Origin: Actinomycetes bacterium | GTDB taxonomy: Bacteria > Actinomycetota > Actinomycetes > Propionibacteriales > Nocardioidaceae | DNA length: 45,175 nt | NCBI GenBank assembly: GCA_023417775.1 | Contig: JAEZEJ010000112.1 | Location: 1-45,175, forward strand | Direction of reading: 5' to 3' | Part shown: positions 25,401 through 33,805 of the stretch, piece by piece | Position numbering within the stretch: position 1 is the stretch's first letter | How the letters are laid out: the number at the start of each line of letters is the position of its first letter | Position numbers and translations under genes: made by a program | Notes under the pieces: generated by a model | The model's input: only the letters and a program-made list of their open reading frames with translations | Database searches by the model: none | What the model was told of the DNA's origin: nothing

Positions 25401-27045
25401 CGCCGCGGCCGATCTGCACGAGATCCTCGGCCCGGACGGTCTTGACCCTCGGTCGTCCATCGGGACGACCGGCGGCACGCTCATGCCGGTCGATGCGCTT
25501 CCAGGCCGCCGCGTCCAGCCGATCGGGCACGAGCGTCTCGAGATCGTCCTCGACAGCAAGCTCTGGCGGGATCACACCCTCGCGCACGTCGTGGAGCAAT
25601 GCGGCGACCGTCTCCTGGGCACACAGCTTGTTGGTGCCGATGACCCCCGAGGGTCCGCGCTTGATCCAGCCCACCACATAGGCGCGGCCGGACCATTCGC
25701 CCGCCGGATCGACGACCTTGCCCTCGCTATTGGGCACCACGCCTCGATCGACGTCGAAGGGGAGCCCGGGCACCGGCTCACCGAAGTAGCCGACCGATCG
25801 CAGGACGAGACCACAGTCGAGATCCTCGAGCTCCCCCGTGGGCCGCGCGGCGGTGCGACCGCCCTCCTCGACCAGCTCATTGCGGCCGACCCTCAGGCCG
25901 GTCACGCGGGAGTCGCCCAGCAGCTCGGCAGGCGAGCTCAGGAAGCGCAGCGTGACGGTGCGGTCACCGTCCTCGGGCTGGGTGGCCGCCGCCTCGTCGA
26001 GCACCTCGGCCTTGAGCCGAGCGATGTCATCGGCAGGCTCGCGCAGCGCACCGTCGGCACCCTCGACCCGCACGTGGACACCCCGCGTGGCGAGCAGCCC
26101 GAGCAGCTCCGGAGTGGTGAAGGCCGCCTCGGCCGGACCCCGGCGGCCGAGGACCACCACCTCGCGGATCGCCGACGAGCGCAGCGCGTCGAGGGCGTGA
26201 TCGGCGATATCGGAGCGCTCGAGCACGGCCAGATCCGCCGTCAGGACACGCGCGACGTCGAGGGCCACGTTGCCGTTGCCGACGATGACCGCCCGTTCAC
26301 CGCTCAGGTCGAACTCGTGGTCGACGGCATCGGGATGCCCGTTGTACCAGGCGACGAAGTCGGTGGCGGCGTGGCTGCCGGGCAGATCCTCACCCGCGAT
26401 CCCCAGCCGCCGGTCACGCATCGCGCCGACCGCATAGACGACGGCGTGGTAACGATCCTGGAGCTGCTCGAAGGTGACATCGGTCCCGACCTCGACGTTG
26501 AGGAACAGCCTGAATCCGGATCTGCGGAACAGCGAGCCGAACTGCTCGGCGACCACCTTGGTGTCTTGGTGGTCCGGAGCCACGCCGTACCGCACCAGGC
26601 CGAACGGGGTCGGCAGCCGTTCGAACATGTCGACGCTGACGTCCAGCCCCCGTGTCTCCAGCAGCTCCTCGGCCACATAACAGGCGGAAGGTCCCGAGCC
26701 GACGACGGCGACACGCAGCGGCCCGTCCCAATCACCGCTCCATTCGCGCTTGCGGGGAGCATTGGCGGTCTGCGGGTAGTCGGCATTCTCCGGATCGAGG
26801 TAATAGCGCGCATTGATCTGCTGATAGCGCTCCATCGACTCGGGAAGCTCGTAGTCGGGGGCGATCGCCGCGACCGGACAGACATCCATGCACGCCCCGC
26901 ACTCGATGCAGACGTCCGGGTCGATGTACAGCATCTCCGCCGTGCGGTAGTCCGGCTCGTCCGGAGTCGGGTGGATGCAGTTGACCGGGCAGACCGGCAC
27001 ACACGAGGCGTCGTTGCAGCAACTCCGGGTGATGACGTAGGGCAT
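25393..27045 (-). CDS. fprB: Ferredoxin/ferredoxin--NADP reductase fusion, FprB type
   Basis: The 550-residue protein joins two parts. Residues 1-65 form a two-cluster bacterial ferredoxin: Cys9/10, C15, C19 and C23, then C46, C49, C52 and C56. Residues 105-550 form an adrenodoxin-reductase-like FAD/NADP domain with VAVVGSGPSACYVAEEL and VIVGNGNVALDVARVL. M. tuberculosis FprB has the same layout and a nearly identical N-terminal sequence style (SCCNDASC, PVNCIHPTPDEP). It passes electrons between NADPH and iron-sulfur partners such as ferredoxins or oxygenases. No cytochrome P450 or Rieske oxygenase lies in this window, so the partner is elsewhere. A divergent inverted repeat precedes it. Confidence 0.95.
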   Translation of the reverse strand: MPYVITRSCCNDASCVPVCPVNCIHPTPDEPDYRTAEMLYIDPDVCIECGACMDVCPVAAIAPDYELPESMERYQQINARYYLDPENADYPQTANAPRKREWSGDWDGPLRVAVVGSGPSACYVAEELLETRGLDVSVDMFERLPTPFGLVRYGVAPDHQDTKVVAEQFGSLFRRSGFRLFLNVEVGTDVTFEQLQDRYHAVVYAVGAMRDRRLGIAGEDLPGSHAATDFVAWYNGHPDAVDHEFDLSGERAVIVGNGNVALDVARVLTADLAVLERSDIADHALDALRSSAIREVVVLGRRGPAEAAFTTPELLGLLATRGVHVRVEGADGALREPADDIARLKAEVLDEAAATQPEDGDRTVTLRFLSSPAELLGDSRVTGLRVGRNELVEEGGRTAARPTGELEDLDCGLVLRSVGYFGEPVPGLPFDVDRGVVPNSEGKVVDPAGEWSGRAYVVGWIKRGPSGVIGTNKLCAQETVAALLHDVREGVIPPELAVEDDLETLVPDRLDAAAWKRIDRHERAAGRPDGRPRVKTVRAEDLVQIGRGDV

Positions 27046-27070
27046 TGAAGGAGACCTTCCTCACACCAAA

Positions 27071-27094
27071 GACTATTTGAGGTATACGATAGTC
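27071..27094. promoter_or_regulatory. Inverted repeat between fprB and the universal stress protein
   Basis: GACTAT (27071-27076) and ATAGTC (27089-27094) flank 12 bases in the 72-bp divergent region. TATACG-like hexamers in the spacer suit -10 elements in both directions, so the repeat could let one regulator control both genes. Confidence 0.45.
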
Positions 27095-27117
27095 ATAGAT
27101 TTCCCGAGGAGGAAGAC

Positions 27118-27540
27118 ATGGACCTGATCATCGTCGGCGTCGACGGCAGCGACACCGCCCTGGCCGCGGCCCGGACCGCGGCATCGCTCGCCCGCACCAC
27201 GGGCGCTCGCCTGCACGTCATCTCAGCGACCCCGCGCGACACCGTGGACTACGAGGACGGTCAGCACCACGTCCAGGTCGATGTCGCGGCCGAGGCCGAG
27301 CAGATCGCCCAGGAGGCGGCCGCGGCGCTCGGAGAGCTCGCGCCGAACATCACCTCGGGCGCGGTCAAGGGCCGCCCCGCGGATGCCCTGGTGAGCGAGG
27401 CCGAGCGACTGGGCGCCGATCTCATCGTCGTCGGGAACCGGCGCGTGCAGAGCGCGGTGGCGCGGGTACTCGGCAGCATCGCCACGGCGGTGGCGCACCA
27501 CGCGCCCTGTGACGTGTACATCGCCCATACCGGCCGCTGA
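27118..27540 (+). CDS. Universal stress protein (UspA family)
   Basis: The single-domain Usp has 140 residues. It starts with the nucleotide-binding strand LIIVGVDGSDTALAAARTA and ends with the phosphate loop region GADLIVVGNRRVQSAVARVLGSIATAVAHHAPCDVYI. In ATP-binding Usps the motif is G-2x-G-9x-G-S/T; here the second glycine position is Arg (GNRRVQS), so nucleotide binding may be weak. GAGGAGGAAG precedes the ATG. It is divergent from fprB and lies upstream of the Baeyer-Villiger operon with its own promoter between. Confidence 0.92.
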   Translation: MDLIIVGVDGSDTALAAARTAASLARTTGARLHVISATPRDTVDYEDGQHHVQVDVAAEAEQIAQEAAAALGELAPNITSGAVKGRPADALVSEAERLGADLIVVGNRRVQSAVARVLGSIATAVAHHAPCDVYIAHTGR

Positions 27541-27549
27541 GACCTGTGG

Positions 27550-27578
27550 TTGCCGTCACGTCGTCGTATCCGTAGTAT
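27550..27578 (+). promoter_or_regulatory. Promoter of the Baeyer-Villiger monooxygenase operon
   Basis: TTGCCG at 27550-27555 and TAGTAT at 27573-27578 are separated by 17 bp, a good vegetative sigma-factor pattern. The 16-bp shared operator begins at the last bases of the -10 and covers the start of transcription. Confidence 0.6.
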
Positions 27579-27592
27579 TCATATGCATCATT
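27577..27592. promoter_or_regulatory. Shared 16-bp operator, copy 1 (BVMO promoter)
   Basis: ATTCATATGCATCATT. The core ATATGCAT with A-T-rich flanks recurs at 31417-31432 (reversed) and 41865-41880. A repressor bound here would block transcription initiation. The likely binder is the GntR/FadR protein encoded at 31491-32225. Confidence 0.65.
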
Positions 27593-27605
27593 AGAGGAGG
27601 ATGAC

Positions 27606-29228
27606 ATGGCGACCACTCCCGACCGTACCGCCGTTCCCGGCGATCTCGATGTTCTCGTCGTCGGCGCCGGCTTCTCCGGGCTGTACAGCGTCTACCGCCT
27701 GCGCGAACTCGGCTTCCGCGTACACGGCATCGATGCCGGTGAGGACGTCGGTGGCGTCTGGTACTGGAATCGCTACCCCGGCGCGCGGTGCGATATCGAG
27801 AGCGTCGACTACTGCTACTCCTTCTCCGACGAGCTCGTCCGCGAGTGGGACTGGACCGAGCGCTATCCCGCGCAGCCGGAGATCCTGCGCTACATCAACT
27901 TCGTCGCCGACAAGTTCGGCCTGCGCGAGGACTTCACCTTCGGCACCCGGGTCGACAGCGTCACCTGGGACGAGGAGGATCGGCGCTGGCACGTCACCAC
28001 CGACCGCGGTGACGACATCACCGCCTCCCACGTCATCATGGCCACCGGCCAGCTCGCGGTGCCCCAGCTGCCCGATATCGACGGCATCGAGGACTTCGAG
28101 GGCCGCACTCTGCACACCGGCTCCTGGCCTCACGAGGGCGTGGACGTCACGGGCGAACGAGTCGGGGTCATCGGAACCGGCTCCTCGGGTGTCCAGGTCA
28201 TCCCCCAGCTCGCCAAACAGACCGGACATCTGACGGTGCTCCAGCGCACTGCGCACTTCGTGATGCCCGCGGAGAACCATCCGCTCGATCGGGAGTACGC
28301 CGAGGACCTGAAGACCCGCTTCGAGGAGTATCGCGAGATCGCCCGCCACCATCCCGGCGGCACCCACCGCAGGTTCGGCACCTCCTCCGCCCTCGAGGTG
28401 TCCGATGAGGAGCTGCGCGAGTCCTTCGACGACTACTGGGACCGGGGCGGACCCGATGTCCTGGCCGCGTACACCGACCTGCGCACCGATGAGCGAGCCG
28501 CCGATCGGGTCGGCGAGCTGGTCCGCGAGAAGATCCGCGGGATCGTCCACGACCCGGCCACCGCCGAACGGCTCTGCCCGCGCGGCTATCCCTTCGGCTC
28601 CAAGCGCCTGGTCCTCGAGATCGACTACTACACGACCTACAACCGCGACAATGTCGACCTCGTCGACGTCCACGCCGATCCGATCGAACGGATCGGGCCG
28701 AACGGGGTCATCCTGCGCAGCGGCACCGAGGTCGAGCTCGACACACTCGTGTTCGCCACCGGTTTCGACGCGCTGACCGGCGCGCTGTTCTCCGCCAATA
28801 TCACCGGGGTCGGTGGCCTCACCCTGCCCGATGCCTGGAAGGACGGCCCGCGGACCTATCTCGGCGTGGCCACGCACGGATTCCCGAACCTGTACTTCGT
28901 CGCGGGCGCCGGCAGCCCGTCGGTCATCAGCAATGTGCTGATCTCGATCGAGCAGCACGTCGAGTGGATCACCGACCACATCGCCTGGCTCCGCGACCAC
29001 GACCTCGACCGCTCCGAGGCCACCGAGGCGGCCCAGGACGAGTGGACGCACCACGTCTACGAGACCGCGGCGCCGACCCTGTTCATGAAGGGCAATAGCT
29101 GGTATCTCGGTGCCAATGTCCCCGGAAAGCCGCGGGTCTTCTCGCTGTACCTCGGCGGAGTCGGGCGCTACCGCGAGGTGTGCGATGACGTCGCCGCCCG
29201 CGACTACGCCGGTTTCGCGACGACCTGA
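27606..29228 (+). CDS. Flavin-containing Baeyer-Villiger monooxygenase
   Basis: The 540-residue FAD/NADPH enzyme has the first dinucleotide loop GAGFSG at residues 20-25, the type I BVMO fingerprint FEGRTLHTGSWP at residues 164-175 (F-x-G-x3-H-x3-W-P), and the NADPH loop GTGSSG at 190-195. The length and the DVGGVWYWNRYPGARCDIES segment are typical of cyclohexanone-monooxygenase-like enzymes. It inserts oxygen next to a ketone to give a lactone or ester. AGAGGAGG lies before the ATG. The CoA-transferase and esterase genes follow in the same operon, matching a ketone-to-ester-to-acid route. A GntR-type regulator should control it. Confidence 0.95.
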   Translation: MATTPDRTAVPGDLDVLVVGAGFSGLYSVYRLRELGFRVHGIDAGEDVGGVWYWNRYPGARCDIESVDYCYSFSDELVREWDWTERYPAQPEILRYINFVADKFGLREDFTFGTRVDSVTWDEEDRRWHVTTDRGDDITASHVIMATGQLAVPQLPDIDGIEDFEGRTLHTGSWPHEGVDVTGERVGVIGTGSSGVQVIPQLAKQTGHLTVLQRTAHFVMPAENHPLDREYAEDLKTRFEEYREIARHHPGGTHRRFGTSSALEVSDEELRESFDDYWDRGGPDVLAAYTDLRTDERAADRVGELVREKIRGIVHDPATAERLCPRGYPFGSKRLVLEIDYYTTYNRDNVDLVDVHADPIERIGPNGVILRSGTEVELDTLVFATGFDALTGALFSANITGVGGLTLPDAWKDGPRTYLGVATHGFPNLYFVAGAGSPSVISNVLISIEQHVEWITDHIAWLRDHDLDRSEATEAAQDEWTHHVYETAAPTLFMKGNSWYLGANVPGKPRVFSLYLGGVGRYREVCDDVAARDYAGFATT

Positions 29229-29240
29229 CAAGGAGCTGCC

Positions 29241-30449
29241 ATGTCCACCCCCACCTCCGCCGCGCCCCTCGCCGGGGTCCGCGTCATCGAGCTCGGATCG
29301 ATGTACGCCGCCCCCACCACCGGCCGCATGCTGCGCGACTTCGGCGCCGAGGTCATCAAGGTCGAGGATCCGCGCCAGGGCGACTTCGCCCGCCAGTGGC
29401 AGCCCGCGCACGAGGGCATGGCGATCGGCTTCGCGCGGCTGAACTCCGGCAAGCGGTCGATCGGCATCGACCTGCGCGACGAGGCCGGGCGCGACATCGT
29501 CCGCGACCTGGTGCGCGAGGCCGATGTGCTCATCGAGAACTTCCGGCCGGGCCGGCTCGAGGAATGGGGCATGTCATATGCCGAGCTGAGCGCCGATCAC
29601 CCGGGACTCGTGATGACGCGGGTCAGCGGCTTCGGGCAGACCGGACCATACCGTCAGCGCCCCGGCTTCGGCACCGTCGCCGAGACCGCCAGCGGGTTCG
29701 CCTTCCTCAACGGATGGCCCGAGACTCCCCCGACCGCGCCTCCCTTCGGCTTCGCCGACTCGATCGCCGGCATCTCGGCGGCCTTCGGCACGGCGATGGC
29801 GCTCTTCCGCCGGGAGATGTCCGGGGGCGTGGGCTCGGAGGTCGACGTCGCCCTGTACGAGCCGCTCATGTTCATCCTCGGCGATGCGGTGCTCAACTAC
29901 ACCGCCAGCGGAACGATCATGGAGCGCCACGGCAATGCCTCGGGCGCCGCCTCACCGCGCGGCATCTACCAGGCCGCCGACGACGGCTGGCTCTCCATCG
30001 CCGCCTCGAACCAGGCGATCGCCATGCGGTTGTTCCAGGCGATGGGCCGCCCGGAGCTGCAGACCGACGAGCGTTACGCCACCAACACGGCCCGCATGGC
30101 CAACAACACCTCCCTGCAGGAGATCGTCAGCGACTGGGTACGCTCACGCGATCGCGACGAGGTGCTGAAGATCCTCGACGATCACGAGGTCGTCGCGGCG
30201 GCGGTCAACGACTCGAGGGACATCAGCGAGGACCCGCACTTCCTCGAGCGCACGCTGCAGCACCTCAGCAACACCGTGCTCGGCCCGGCGCTCACCCCCG
30301 GCCCCGTGCTGCACGTCGCCGGATACGACGGTCCGCAGTACGACGGGGTCCCGGAGGTCGGCGAGCACACCGCCGATGTGCTGCGGTCGCTCGGCTACGA
30401 CGACGGTCGCCTGAACGAGCTCATCGAATCCCATGTCATCTCGGCGTGA
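29241..30449 (+). CDS. Class III CoA-transferase (CaiB/BaiF family)
   Basis: The 402-residue protein has the family layout: N-terminal GVRVIELGSMYAAPTTGRMLRDFGAEVIKVE, LIENFRPGRLEEWGM, and the catalytic aspartate D173 in PFGFADSIAGISAAF. It moves CoA from a donor acyl-CoA to a free carboxylic acid, here probably the acid freed after ring opening of the BVMO product. AAGGAG lies before the ATG, 12 bp from the BVMO stop, and its end overlaps the next gene by 17 bases. Confidence 0.93.
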   Translation: MSTPTSAAPLAGVRVIELGSMYAAPTTGRMLRDFGAEVIKVEDPRQGDFARQWQPAHEGMAIGFARLNSGKRSIGIDLRDEAGRDIVRDLVREADVLIENFRPGRLEEWGMSYAELSADHPGLVMTRVSGFGQTGPYRQRPGFGTVAETASGFAFLNGWPETPPTAPPFGFADSIAGISAAFGTAMALFRREMSGGVGSEVDVALYEPLMFILGDAVLNYTASGTIMERHGNASGAASPRGIYQAADDGWLSIAASNQAIAMRLFQAMGRPELQTDERYATNTARMANNTSLQEIVSDWVRSRDRDEVLKILDDHEVVAAAVNDSRDISEDPHFLERTLQHLSNTVLGPALTPGPVLHVAGYDGPQYDGVPEVGEHTADVLRSLGYDDGRLNELIESHVISA

Positions 30450-31374
30450 GGCGCTCGATCCCGATCTCGCGGCACTCCGCGATCAGGTGCGGGCCGCCGG
30501 CGTCGTCCCGCTGGTCGCACTGACTCCGGCCGAAGCACGCGAGCGGGTCAGCGGTGCCGACGTGGCCTGCGACGGAGGTCCGGTCCTGCACGAGGTCGAG
30601 GATCTGACGATCGGCGCCTCTCCAGGGGTGCGGATCCGGTGTTACGACGACGGCGCGTCGAGCTCGACCCTCGTCTACGCCCACGGGGGCGGCTGGGTCA
30701 CCGGCGATCTGCAGTACGCCGACGAGCTCTGTCGCCACCTCGCCGCACAGGCATCGCTGCGCGTGGTGAGCGTCGACTACCGGCTGGCGCCGGAACACCC
30801 CTTCCCGGCCGCCGTCGACGACATCGATGCGGCAGTGGAGTGGGCGATCGCCCTGGCCGGGGGTGAACCGGTCTTCGTGGGCGGCGACAGCGCCGGCGGC
30901 AATCTCGCCGCCGCGGCGGCGCAACGACATGCGGGCATCGCGGGACTCGTCGCGATCTACCCGGTGGTCGACCACGATCCCACGCGACCGTCCTACCGCG
31001 ATCACGTCCAGGGCTTCCCGATCGGTGCCGCCGACATGGCCTGGTTCTTCGATCACTACGCGCCGCCGGAGTGCCGGGACGACCCCCGCGTCAGTCCGCT
31101 GCGAGGCATCCGCGACGGCCACCCGCCCACCTATCTGCTCACCGCCGGACACGACCCCCTGTGCGATGAGGGCTTCGCCTATGCCGAGGAGCTCGCCGCC
31201 CACGGCGTCATCGTGGAGCATCGGCACGAGCCGACCCTGTGTCACGGGTTCCTCCGGTCCTCGCGGATCTCCTCGGGTGTACGCGCGGCACGGGACCGGC
31301 TGGTCGCGGACATCGCGAACTTCGTGGCCCTCGACCGGTCATCCATGGAGACCGGTCCGCAGTCCGGCGCATGA
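30433..31374 (+). CDS. Alpha/beta hydrolase, hormone-sensitive lipase family
   Basis: The 313-residue esterase has the HSL oxyanion motif HGGGW (residues 84-88) and a complete catalytic triad: S153 in GGDSAGGNL, D241 in GHDPLCDEG and H271 in LCHGFLR. There is no signal peptide, so it acts in the cytoplasm. Third in the BVMO operon, it is the obvious candidate to hydrolyse the ester or lactone formed by the monooxygenase. The start at 30433 lies within the end of the CoA-transferase gene, consistent with coupling. Confidence 0.92.
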   Translation: MSSRREALDPDLAALRDQVRAAGVVPLVALTPAEARERVSGADVACDGGPVLHEVEDLTIGASPGVRIRCYDDGASSSTLVYAHGGGWVTGDLQYADELCRHLAAQASLRVVSVDYRLAPEHPFPAAVDDIDAAVEWAIALAGGEPVFVGGDSAGGNLAAAAAQRHAGIAGLVAIYPVVDHDPTRPSYRDHVQGFPIGAADMAWFFDHYAPPECRDDPRVSPLRGIRDGHPPTYLLTAGHDPLCDEGFAYAEELAAHGVIVEHRHEPTLCHGFLRSSRISSGVRAARDRLVADIANFVALDRSSMETGPQSGA

Positions 31375-31416
31375 TTCCGTGCTCCTCGTGCGACGAATAG
31401 TTCGCCTACAGGGCGG

Positions 31417-31432
31417 ATTGATGCATATGATT
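31417..31432. promoter_or_regulatory. Shared 16-bp operator, copy 2 (GntR gene promoter)
   Basis: ATTGATGCATATGATT, which reversed reads AATCATATGCATCAAT. It lies 58 bp before the GntR start and overlaps a TATGAT -10-like hexamer (31426-31431). It suggests that the regulator controls its own gene. Confidence 0.6.
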
Positions 31433-31490
31433 CGATGAGCGACCAGCCGTCGGCAGTTCGACATCAGGGTCCAACGGAGGAAGAACAACA

Positions 31491-32225
31491 GTGTCTGTGG
31501 CCAACTCACGTCCGCCCAAGACGGCGATGCTGCTCGCGCAGCAGATCGTGGCGGATATCAATCAGCGCGGCAACCGCGTCGGCGACCGTCTGCCTCCGGA
31601 GCGCCTGATGCTCGAGGAGTACAACGTCGGACGCGGCACGCTCCGCGAGTCCCTGCGTTTCCTCGAGCTCCAGGGCGTCATCCGCCTGCGTCCCGGCCCC
31701 GGCGGGGGTCCGGTCGTCCAGCAGCCCGATTCCACCGCGCTGGCCACCTCGCTGACCCTGCTGTTGCAGTTCGAGAACGCGCCCTTCCGCACGATCGCCG
31801 AGTCACGCGTGGGCCTGGAGCCGATCATGGCCCGCCTCGCGGCCGAGCGCATGGGCGATGAGCAGCTCGCCGATCTCAAGGCCAGCGTCGACACGATGAA
31901 GCTCCACCTGGGCGATCAGCGGGTCTTCCTGGAGGAGAACAAGCGCTTCCACGATGTCATCGCCCACGGTTCGGGCAATGCGATGTTCGGCTATCTCATC
32001 GACGCTCTCCTGGACATCCTCGACGGATCCGCGATCGGCATCGACTACCCGGAGGTGCGGCGCGAGGCCGTGCAGGAGGCGCACGCGCAGATCTACGAGG
32101 CGATCGCCGCGCGTGATCCGCTGGCCGCCACCGAGGCCATGTCCGATCACATCGATCAGTACATGCGCTATGCCGAGCGCAAGTTCCCCGATGTCCTCGA
32201 CGAGCCCATCACGTGGGCCCATTGA
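31491..32225 (+). CDS. GntR family regulator, FadR subfamily
   Basis: The 244-residue regulator has an N-terminal winged helix (NRVGDRLPPERLMLEEYNVGRGTLRESLRFLELQGVIRLR pattern, residues 24-63) and a C-terminal all-helical FCD-type domain (AESRVGLEPIMARLAAERM; KRFHDVIAHGSGNAMF, which supplies metal or acyl-ligand contacts). The start is GTG at 31491 with GGAGGA nine bases upstream. It sits directly after the BVMO operon and shares a 16-bp promoter element with that operon and with the luciferase-like gene at 41841, so it is probably the pathway repressor. The ligand is likely a carboxylic acid or acyl-CoA intermediate. Confidence 0.92.
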   Translation: MSVANSRPPKTAMLLAQQIVADINQRGNRVGDRLPPERLMLEEYNVGRGTLRESLRFLELQGVIRLRPGPGGGPVVQQPDSTALATSLTLLLQFENAPFRTIAESRVGLEPIMARLAAERMGDEQLADLKASVDTMKLHLGDQRVFLEENKRFHDVIAHGSGNAMFGYLIDALLDILDGSAIGIDYPEVRREAVQEAHAQIYEAIAARDPLAATEAMSDHIDQYMRYAERKFPDVLDEPITWAH

Positions 32226-32246
32226 TCCCTCCCCCGGGGGCGAGCC

Positions 32247-33050
32247 TCAGCGGCGCCAGGGAGAGGGGATGTCGAGCACACGGGCCATCGTGCCGCCGAG
32301 CACGAGCTTGACCTCGTCGTCGCTCAGGCCGAGCGCCTCGATGGCCGCGATCTCCTCCACGGGGCTCGTCATCGGCCAGTCCGAGCCGAAGACGATGCGC
32401 TCGGCGCCGTGGCGCTGGATCAGCTGGCGGACGCGCTCGGGTCGCAGCGTCGCCAGGCTCGGAGGCCACGAGGTCTCCAGGACGACATCGACCCCCTCGA
32501 GGATCTCTCGGGCGTCGTCGAACAGTTTGTAGCCGCCGAAGTGGCACGCCATCAGCCGCAGATCGGGGAACTGCCGGGCGATGTCACGGATCATGCCGGG
32601 ATTCGAGAGCGCGTTCGCCTCCGGCGACCCGCCCTCGCCCACGTGGGTGATGACGGCGATGTCGCTGCCGAAGGCCTCGAAGATCGACCACAGTCGCGGA
32701 TCGTTCAGCGCGTACCGCTGGAACAGCGGATGGATCTTGACCGCGGTGATGCCGTGCCGGCGCAGGCTCGCCAGGTTGTCCTCGACGGACAGCTCGACGT
32801 GCACCGTGCCGAAGCCGAAGCGCTCGGGCGAGCGCAACGCGGCGACGAACTCGTTGACGCGGTCGACGTGCCGGGCCTCGTTCGCGATGCCGAGACAGCA
32901 GGATGCGTCGACCCCGCTGCCGGACATGTCCTGCATGAGACCGTCGACGGTCCCGTCGCCACGGGCCACCAGCTCCGGCAGACGGTTGCCGCTCAGCGCG
33001 GCGTGGGCGATCTTGTCGGGCCAGACGTGGGTATGGGCGTCGATGATCAT
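32247..33050 (-). CDS. Amidohydrolase family protein (ACMSD-like)
   Basis: The 267-residue metal-dependent hydrolase starts with the MIIDAHTHVWPDK motif, whose HxH binds metal, and continues with AVKIHPLFQRYAL, VITHVGEGG and VFGSDWPMTSP, the metal-binding Asp. This is the amidohydrolase_2 group, with decarboxylases such as ACMSD and lactone or ring-cleavage hydrolases. AGGAAAG lies upstream of the ATG at 33050. It is the last gene of a tight leftward operon with an SDR and two acyl-CoA dehydrogenases, so it probably processes a cyclic or branched acid intermediate. It is convergent with the GntR gene, 21 bp away. Confidence 0.87.
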   Translation of the reverse strand: MIIDAHTHVWPDKIAHAALSGNRLPELVARGDGTVDGLMQDMSGSGVDASCCLGIANEARHVDRVNEFVAALRSPERFGFGTVHVELSVEDNLASLRRHGITAVKIHPLFQRYALNDPRLWSIFEAFGSDIAVITHVGEGGSPEANALSNPGMIRDIARQFPDLRLMACHFGGYKLFDDAREILEGVDVVLETSWPPSLATLRPERVRQLIQRHGAERIVFGSDWPMTSPVEEIAAIEALGLSDDEVKLVLGGTMARVLDIPSPWRR

Positions 33051-33054
33051 CGGA

Positions 33055-33804
33055 TCACAGCTTTCCTGACTCTCCGCCGTCGACGACGAAGATGCCACCG
33101 GTGGTGAACGGGGAGGCCGGCGAGACCAGCAGGGCCGCGAGCGGCACCAGCTCGCCCGGGTCGGCCATCCGGCCGGCGGGGATCTTGGCCACCCGTCGGG
33201 CATGCAGGTCGGCCGACTCGGTGACGGCCTTCTGCGCCTCGGTGACGAAGGCACCTGGGGCGATGCAGTTGACCTGGACATTGTGTCGGGCCCATTCGGC
33301 CGCCAGCGCCTCGGTCATCCGGACGACGGCGCCCTTGGAGGTCGAGTAGCCGACGAGGTGGGGCTTGCCGCGCACGCCCGTGGTGGAGGCGATGTTGACG
33401 ATGCGTCCGCCGCCCTGCTCGATCATGTGACGACCGGCGGCCTGGGCCAGCAGCATCGGTGCCACGACATTGACCGCGAGCGCCTCTCGCCAGATCTGGG
33501 GGTCCTGGTCGACGAACTTGCCCGCCGGGGCGATGCCCGCGTTGTTGATGAGTCCGTCGATCCGCCCGTGCCGGGAGATGACCTCGGGAACGACGGCGGC
33601 GACCGAGGTCTCGTCGCTCATATCGGCCTCGATCGTGCTGATGCGGCCGTGGCCCTGTGCGGCGACCTCCTCCAGGCTGCCGACGGAGCGTGCCGCCGCA
33701 ACGACATGAGCTCCCTCGGATGCGAGCGCGATCGCCATGGCCGCGCCGAGCCCTCGACTCGCTCCGGTCACCAGCACGACGGTGTCGCGCAGTCCCAGCT
33801 CCAT
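33055..33804 (-). CDS. Short-chain dehydrogenase/reductase (SDR)
   Basis: The 249-residue SDR has VTGASRGLGAAMAIAL, NNAGIAPAG, the serine in IVNIASTTGVRG and YSTSKGAVVRM. It is close to the FabG/3-oxoacyl reductase style in length and motif spacing. AGAAGGG lies eight bases before the ATG at 33804. The gap to the upstream acyl-CoA dehydrogenase is one base and to the downstream amidohydrolase four bases, so all are in one operon. Oxidation of a 3-hydroxyacyl-CoA or a ring alcohol is the likely job. Confidence 0.9.
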   Translation of the reverse strand: MELGLRDTVVLVTGASRGLGAAMAIALASEGAHVVAAARSVGSLEEVAAQGHGRISTIEADMSDETSVAAVVPEVISRHGRIDGLINNAGIAPAGKFVDQDPQIWREALAVNVVAPMLLAQAAGRHMIEQGGGRIVNIASTTGVRGKPHLVGYSTSKGAVVRMTEALAAEWARHNVQVNCIAPGAFVTEAQKAVTESADLHARRVAKIPAGRMADPGELVPLAALLVSPASPFTTGGIFVVDGGESGKL

Positions 33805-33805
33805 C

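Noticed and set aside
25204..27048. A 614-codon plus-strand frame opposite fprB
   Set aside because: Shadow of the GC-rich third positions of fprB, whose iron-sulfur and FAD/NADP motifs are all in the minus frame.
27591..29411. A 606-codon minus-strand frame opposite the BVMO gene
   Set aside because: The BVMO fingerprint and both Rossmann loops are on the plus strand; the antisense product is a Gly/Val/Asp-rich shadow.
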